Shown: piece after piece, positions 61,772-64,000 of the stretch
Position numbering within the stretch: the stretch's first letter is position 1
Layout: the number at the start of each line of letters is the position of its first letter
From: Numidum massiliense
GTDB taxonomy: Bacteria > Bacillota > Bacilli > Thermoactinomycetales > Novibacillaceae
Direction: 5' to 3'
Assembly (NCBI RefSeq): GCF_001375555.1
Contig: NZ_CTDZ01000009.1
Span: forward strand, 3,527,758 to 3,591,757
DNA length: 64,000 bases
Made by a program: the position numbers and the translations under genes
The notes under the pieces: generated by a model
Seen by the model: only the letters and a program-made list of their open reading frames with translations
Database searches by the model: none
Told to the model about the DNA's origin: nothing

Positions 61772-62743
61772 ATGGACGACGCCATCCTTACGGTCAAACA
61801 TTTAAAAAAGTCCTTCCCGGTGAAAGGCGGCATATTCGGGAAAAGAGTCGGCAGCGTACAGGCAGTGGACGATGTGTCCTTCTCGCTTAAAAAAGGGGAA
61901 ACGCTCGGCTTAGTCGGTGAATCGGGCTGTGGGAAGTCGACGACTGGCCGCATGTTACTGCGTCTCATCGAACCGACGTCGGGCGACATTACGTTTCAAG
62001 GGAAAAACATGACGGAACTGTCGCCACGGGCATTGCGCGAGGTGCGCAAACAGATGCAAATGATTTTTCAAGACCCGTACGCGTCGCTCAACCCGCGCCA
62101 TTCGGTAGAGAAAATTATCGAAGAACCGTTGAAAGTTCATGGCTTTGGCAGTTCAGCCGAGCGTAAGAAACGCGTGCGCGAACTGCTAGAAGTCGTCGGG
62201 TTAAGTAGTTACCATGCGAAACGGTACCCGCACCAGTTCAGCGGTGGCCAGCGGCAGCGCATCGGCATCGCACGGGCATTGGCTATTAAGCCACAATTAA
62301 TCATTGCCGACGAACCGGTGTCGGCGCTCGATGTCTCCATTCAAGCGCAAGTGATCAATTTGCTGCAGCAGTTGCAACGCGAGTTTCAACTGACGTACGT
62401 GTTGATCGCTCACGACCTCGGGGTCGTGCGGCAAATTAGCGACCGCGTCGGCGTCATGTACTTAGGGCGGCTCGTCGAGCTCGCCGACGGTGAACAGTTG
62501 TATGCACAGCCGAAACACCCGTACACGGAAGCGTTACTCGCAGCAGTGCCTGTGCCGGATCCGGAACTGCAGCGGGAACAAATTATTTTGTCTGGCGACG
62601 TGCCGAGCCCGGCCAATCCGCCGCGGGGTTGTGCTTTCCACACCCGCTGTCCCGCACGGCAACCGGAATGCCGCGAGGTACGGCCGGAGTTTCGCGAAGT
62701 TGAACTAGGGCATTATGTTGCTTGTCATCTTTATAACGCGTAA
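61772..62743 (+). CDS. dppF: Dipeptide/oligopeptide ABC transporter ATP-binding protein DppF
   Basis: A 323-residue ATPase with [46 protein letters not shown] and AHDLGVV motifs. The C-terminal [14 protein letters not shown] cluster is kept. The start is ATG directly after AAAGGGGGACTAAC, so it is translationally coupled to dppD. The binding-protein gene follows within 40 bp. Permease genes are expected beyond the right edge. Confidence 0.93.
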   Translation: MDDAILTVKHLKKSFPVKGGIFGKRVGSVQAVDDVSFSLKKGETLGLVGESGCGKSTTGRMLLRLIEPTSGDITFQGKNMTELSPRALREVRKQMQMIFQDPYASLNPRHSVEKIIEEPLKVHGFGSSAERKKRVRELLEVVGLSSYHAKRYPHQFSGGQRQRIGIARALAIKPQLIIADEPVSALDVSIQAQVINLLQQLQREFQLTYVLIAHDLGVVRQISDRVGVMYLGRLVELADGEQLYAQPKHPYTEALLAAVPVPDPELQREQIILSGDVPSPANPPRGCAFHTRCPARQPECREVRPEFREVELGHYVACHLYNA

Positions 62744-62779
62744 GGAGTAAGCATAGCAAAAAGCGATGGAGGGAAAAAG

Positions 62780-64000
62780 ATGAAACGGGGATTTTTGTTA
62801 GCGATCACCTTTTTGTTACTGTTCTCATTGGCACTCGTCGGCTGTCAAGCGAACGACGGCGGTAGCGCGAAAAACGAAGAAAAGGCCGGGGGAAGTGAGG
62901 AGAAAGGTAAGGAAAAAGATAGCGCCAAGGGCGGGGAAGGACAAGATCTACTCGTCTACGGGCGCGGCTCAGATTCTGTCTCGCTCGACCCAGCTGTCGT
63001 CACCGACGGGGAATCGCTAAAAGTGACGAAGAACATTTACGACACGCTCGTCGATTACGGGGAGCAAGATACGACGATCCACGAAGCGCTGGCGACGGAG
63101 TGGGACGTCTCCGACGACGGCTTAACGTACACGTTTAAACTGCGGGAAGGGGTCAAGTTTCACGACGGCACCGATTTTAACGCCGACGCGGTCGTCAAAA
63201 ACTTCGACCGCTGGATGAATGCGAAGGACAAAAATGCGTTTGCCTACTATGCGTCGCAGTTTGGCGGTTTTAAAGGCGATAAAGGACACGTCATTAAAGA
63301 AGTGAAAGCGGACGGCGACTATAAAGTCGTCATTGCGCTCAACCGTCCCCAAGCGCCGTTTTTACAAAACATTGCCATGTCGCCCTTCGGCATTATCAGT
63401 CCGGCGGCGTTGGAAAAATACGGGGACAAAATCGGGGAAAACCCAGTCGGTACTGGCCCTTACGCGTTTAAAGAGTGGAAGCGCAACGAAACGATCACGC
63501 TGACGAAAAACGATAATTACTGGCAAGAGGGCGCGCCGAAGCTGAACACGTTAATTTTCCAAGTCATCCCAGACAACTCGGCGCGGTTGACGGCACTAAA
63601 AACGGGTGAAATCGACCTCATGGACGGCGTCAATCCGAGCGACGTCGCCGGAGTGGAAAAAGAAGACGGGTTGCAGATTATCTTGCGTCCGCCGATGAAC
63701 GTTGGCTACCTCGGGTTTAACGTAGAGAAAAAGCCCTTTGACGACAAAAAGGTGCGACAAGCGCTTAACCACGCCGTCGATAAACAGGCGTTAATCGACG
63801 CCTTTTACGCCGGAAACGCCGATCCGGCGAAAAACCCGATGCCCGACGTGATCGCTGGCTATAACGATAAGATCGATCCATACCCGTACGACGTGGAAAA
63901 AGCGAAGAAGCTACTTGCGGAGGCAGGGTTTAAAGATGGGTTTGAGATGGAGCTGTGGGCAATGCCGCTGCCGCGCGACTACATGCCGGAACCGCAAAAA
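62780..64000 (+). CDS. Peptide-binding lipoprotein (SBP family 5), 3' partial
   Basis: The frame runs to the window edge (407 codons so far). The signal peptide ends in LVGC (Cys about residue 20), then a Gly/Lys/Glu-rich linker of about 30 residues. The core shows LATEWDVSDDGLTYTFKLREG, VKFHDGTDFNADAV, NPVGTGPYAFKEW and VGYLGFNVEKKPFDD, typical of DppA/AppA. ATG follows GGAGGG. ATPases come first and the binding protein third, which is the app/dpp order of some Bacillales. The rest lies beyond 64000. Confidence 0.9.
   Translation, partial: MKRGFLLAITFLLLFSLALVGCQANDGGSAKNEEKAGGSEEKGKEKDSAKGGEGQDLLVYGRGSDSVSLDPAVVTDGESLKVTKNIYDTLVDYGEQDTTIHEALATEWDVSDDGLTYTFKLREGVKFHDGTDFNADAVVKNFDRWMNAKDKNAFAYYASQFGGFKGDKGHVIKEVKADGDYKVVIALNRPQAPFLQNIAMSPFGIISPAALEKYGDKIGENPVGTGPYAFKEWKRNETITLTKNDNYWQEGAPKLNTLIFQVIPDNSARLTALKTGEIDLMDGVNPSDVAGVEKEDGLQIILRPPMNVGYLGFNVEKKPFDDKKVRQALNHAVDKQALIDAFYAGNADPAKNPMPDVIAGYNDKIDPYPYDVEKAKKLLAEAGFKDGFEMELWAMPLPRDYMPEPQK

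Overview
The window comes from the chromosome of an endospore-forming Gram-positive bacterium of the Bacillales. G+C looks slightly above 50%, and many starts are GTG or TTG behind strong AAGGAGG-type ribosome binding sites. Sporulation genes are spread throughout: yunB, lytH, a YhcN/YlaJ lipoprotein, two spore-coat proteins, a YutH/CotS-like protein and a Spo0E-type phosphatase. Much of the gene content matches the yun-yut-yuz-yum-yui neighbourhood of Bacillus subtilis as I remember it (yunB, lytH, yutC, yutD, yutE, yutG, yutH, yutI, yuzD, yuzB, yutM, yumC, yumB, yuiB, yuiC, yuiD). That backbone is interrupted by metabolic, transport and mobile blocks. Members of Thermoactinomycetaceae or related families would fit, but the species cannot be fixed by eye.

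Layout. 1-6.6 kb: a fumarase/aspartase-superfamily lyase (5' end missing), malic enzyme, and a methylcitrate-cycle set (prpC, prpD, prpB) that would turn propionyl-CoA into pyruvate and succinate. 6.7-16.4 kb: sporulation and envelope genes, an NSS sodium symporter with its 46-residue small partner, two coat proteins, a MerR/RacA-like DNA-binding protein, YutE, and a SufR-like Fe-S regulator. 16.5-18.3 kb: an IS110-family element with a long structured non-coding 3' flank that is a good candidate for a bridge/seek RNA. 18.3-20.5 kb: peroxiredoxin and a glutamate-synthase-like flavoprotein. 20.6-28.3 kb: an unusual accessory block with an ABC ATPase, a permease fused to a large extracytoplasmic M1-peptidase-like region, a second permease, an ECF sigma factor, a membrane protein that may be its partner, a cytochrome P450 and an orphan, divergent ABC ATPase.

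28.4-33.8 kb: thioesterase, MBL hydrolase, PgpA-like YutG, an SDR protein without the catalytic Ser, a coat-kinase-like protein, a GNAT and a small membrane protein. 34-42 kb: a complete oligopeptide ABC importer (oppABCDF) plus a second, membrane-anchored solute-binding protein. 42-47.6 kb: NifU-like protein, mccA-mccB (homocysteine to cysteine), YuzD, YuzB, an AraC-type regulator pseudogene, a Spo0E-like phosphatase and an A-type Fe-S carrier. 47.7-53 kb: a zinc-ribbon/2-TM gene pair, YumC, a type II NADH dehydrogenase, YuiB, a 3D-domain wall protein and YuiD. 53-64 kb: a TetR/YhgE pair, a secreted lipase, a PhoP/PhoR-like two-component system, and a second peptide importer (dppD-dppF-dppA) that runs off the right edge.

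Most attention-worthy: the IS110 3' RNA candidate, the 20.6-28.3 kb sigma/ABC/P450 block, seven 11-bp helically phased repeats upstream of mccA, the decayed AraC regulator, and several operator-like dyads. All functional calls rest on reading motifs and context; no database search was run.
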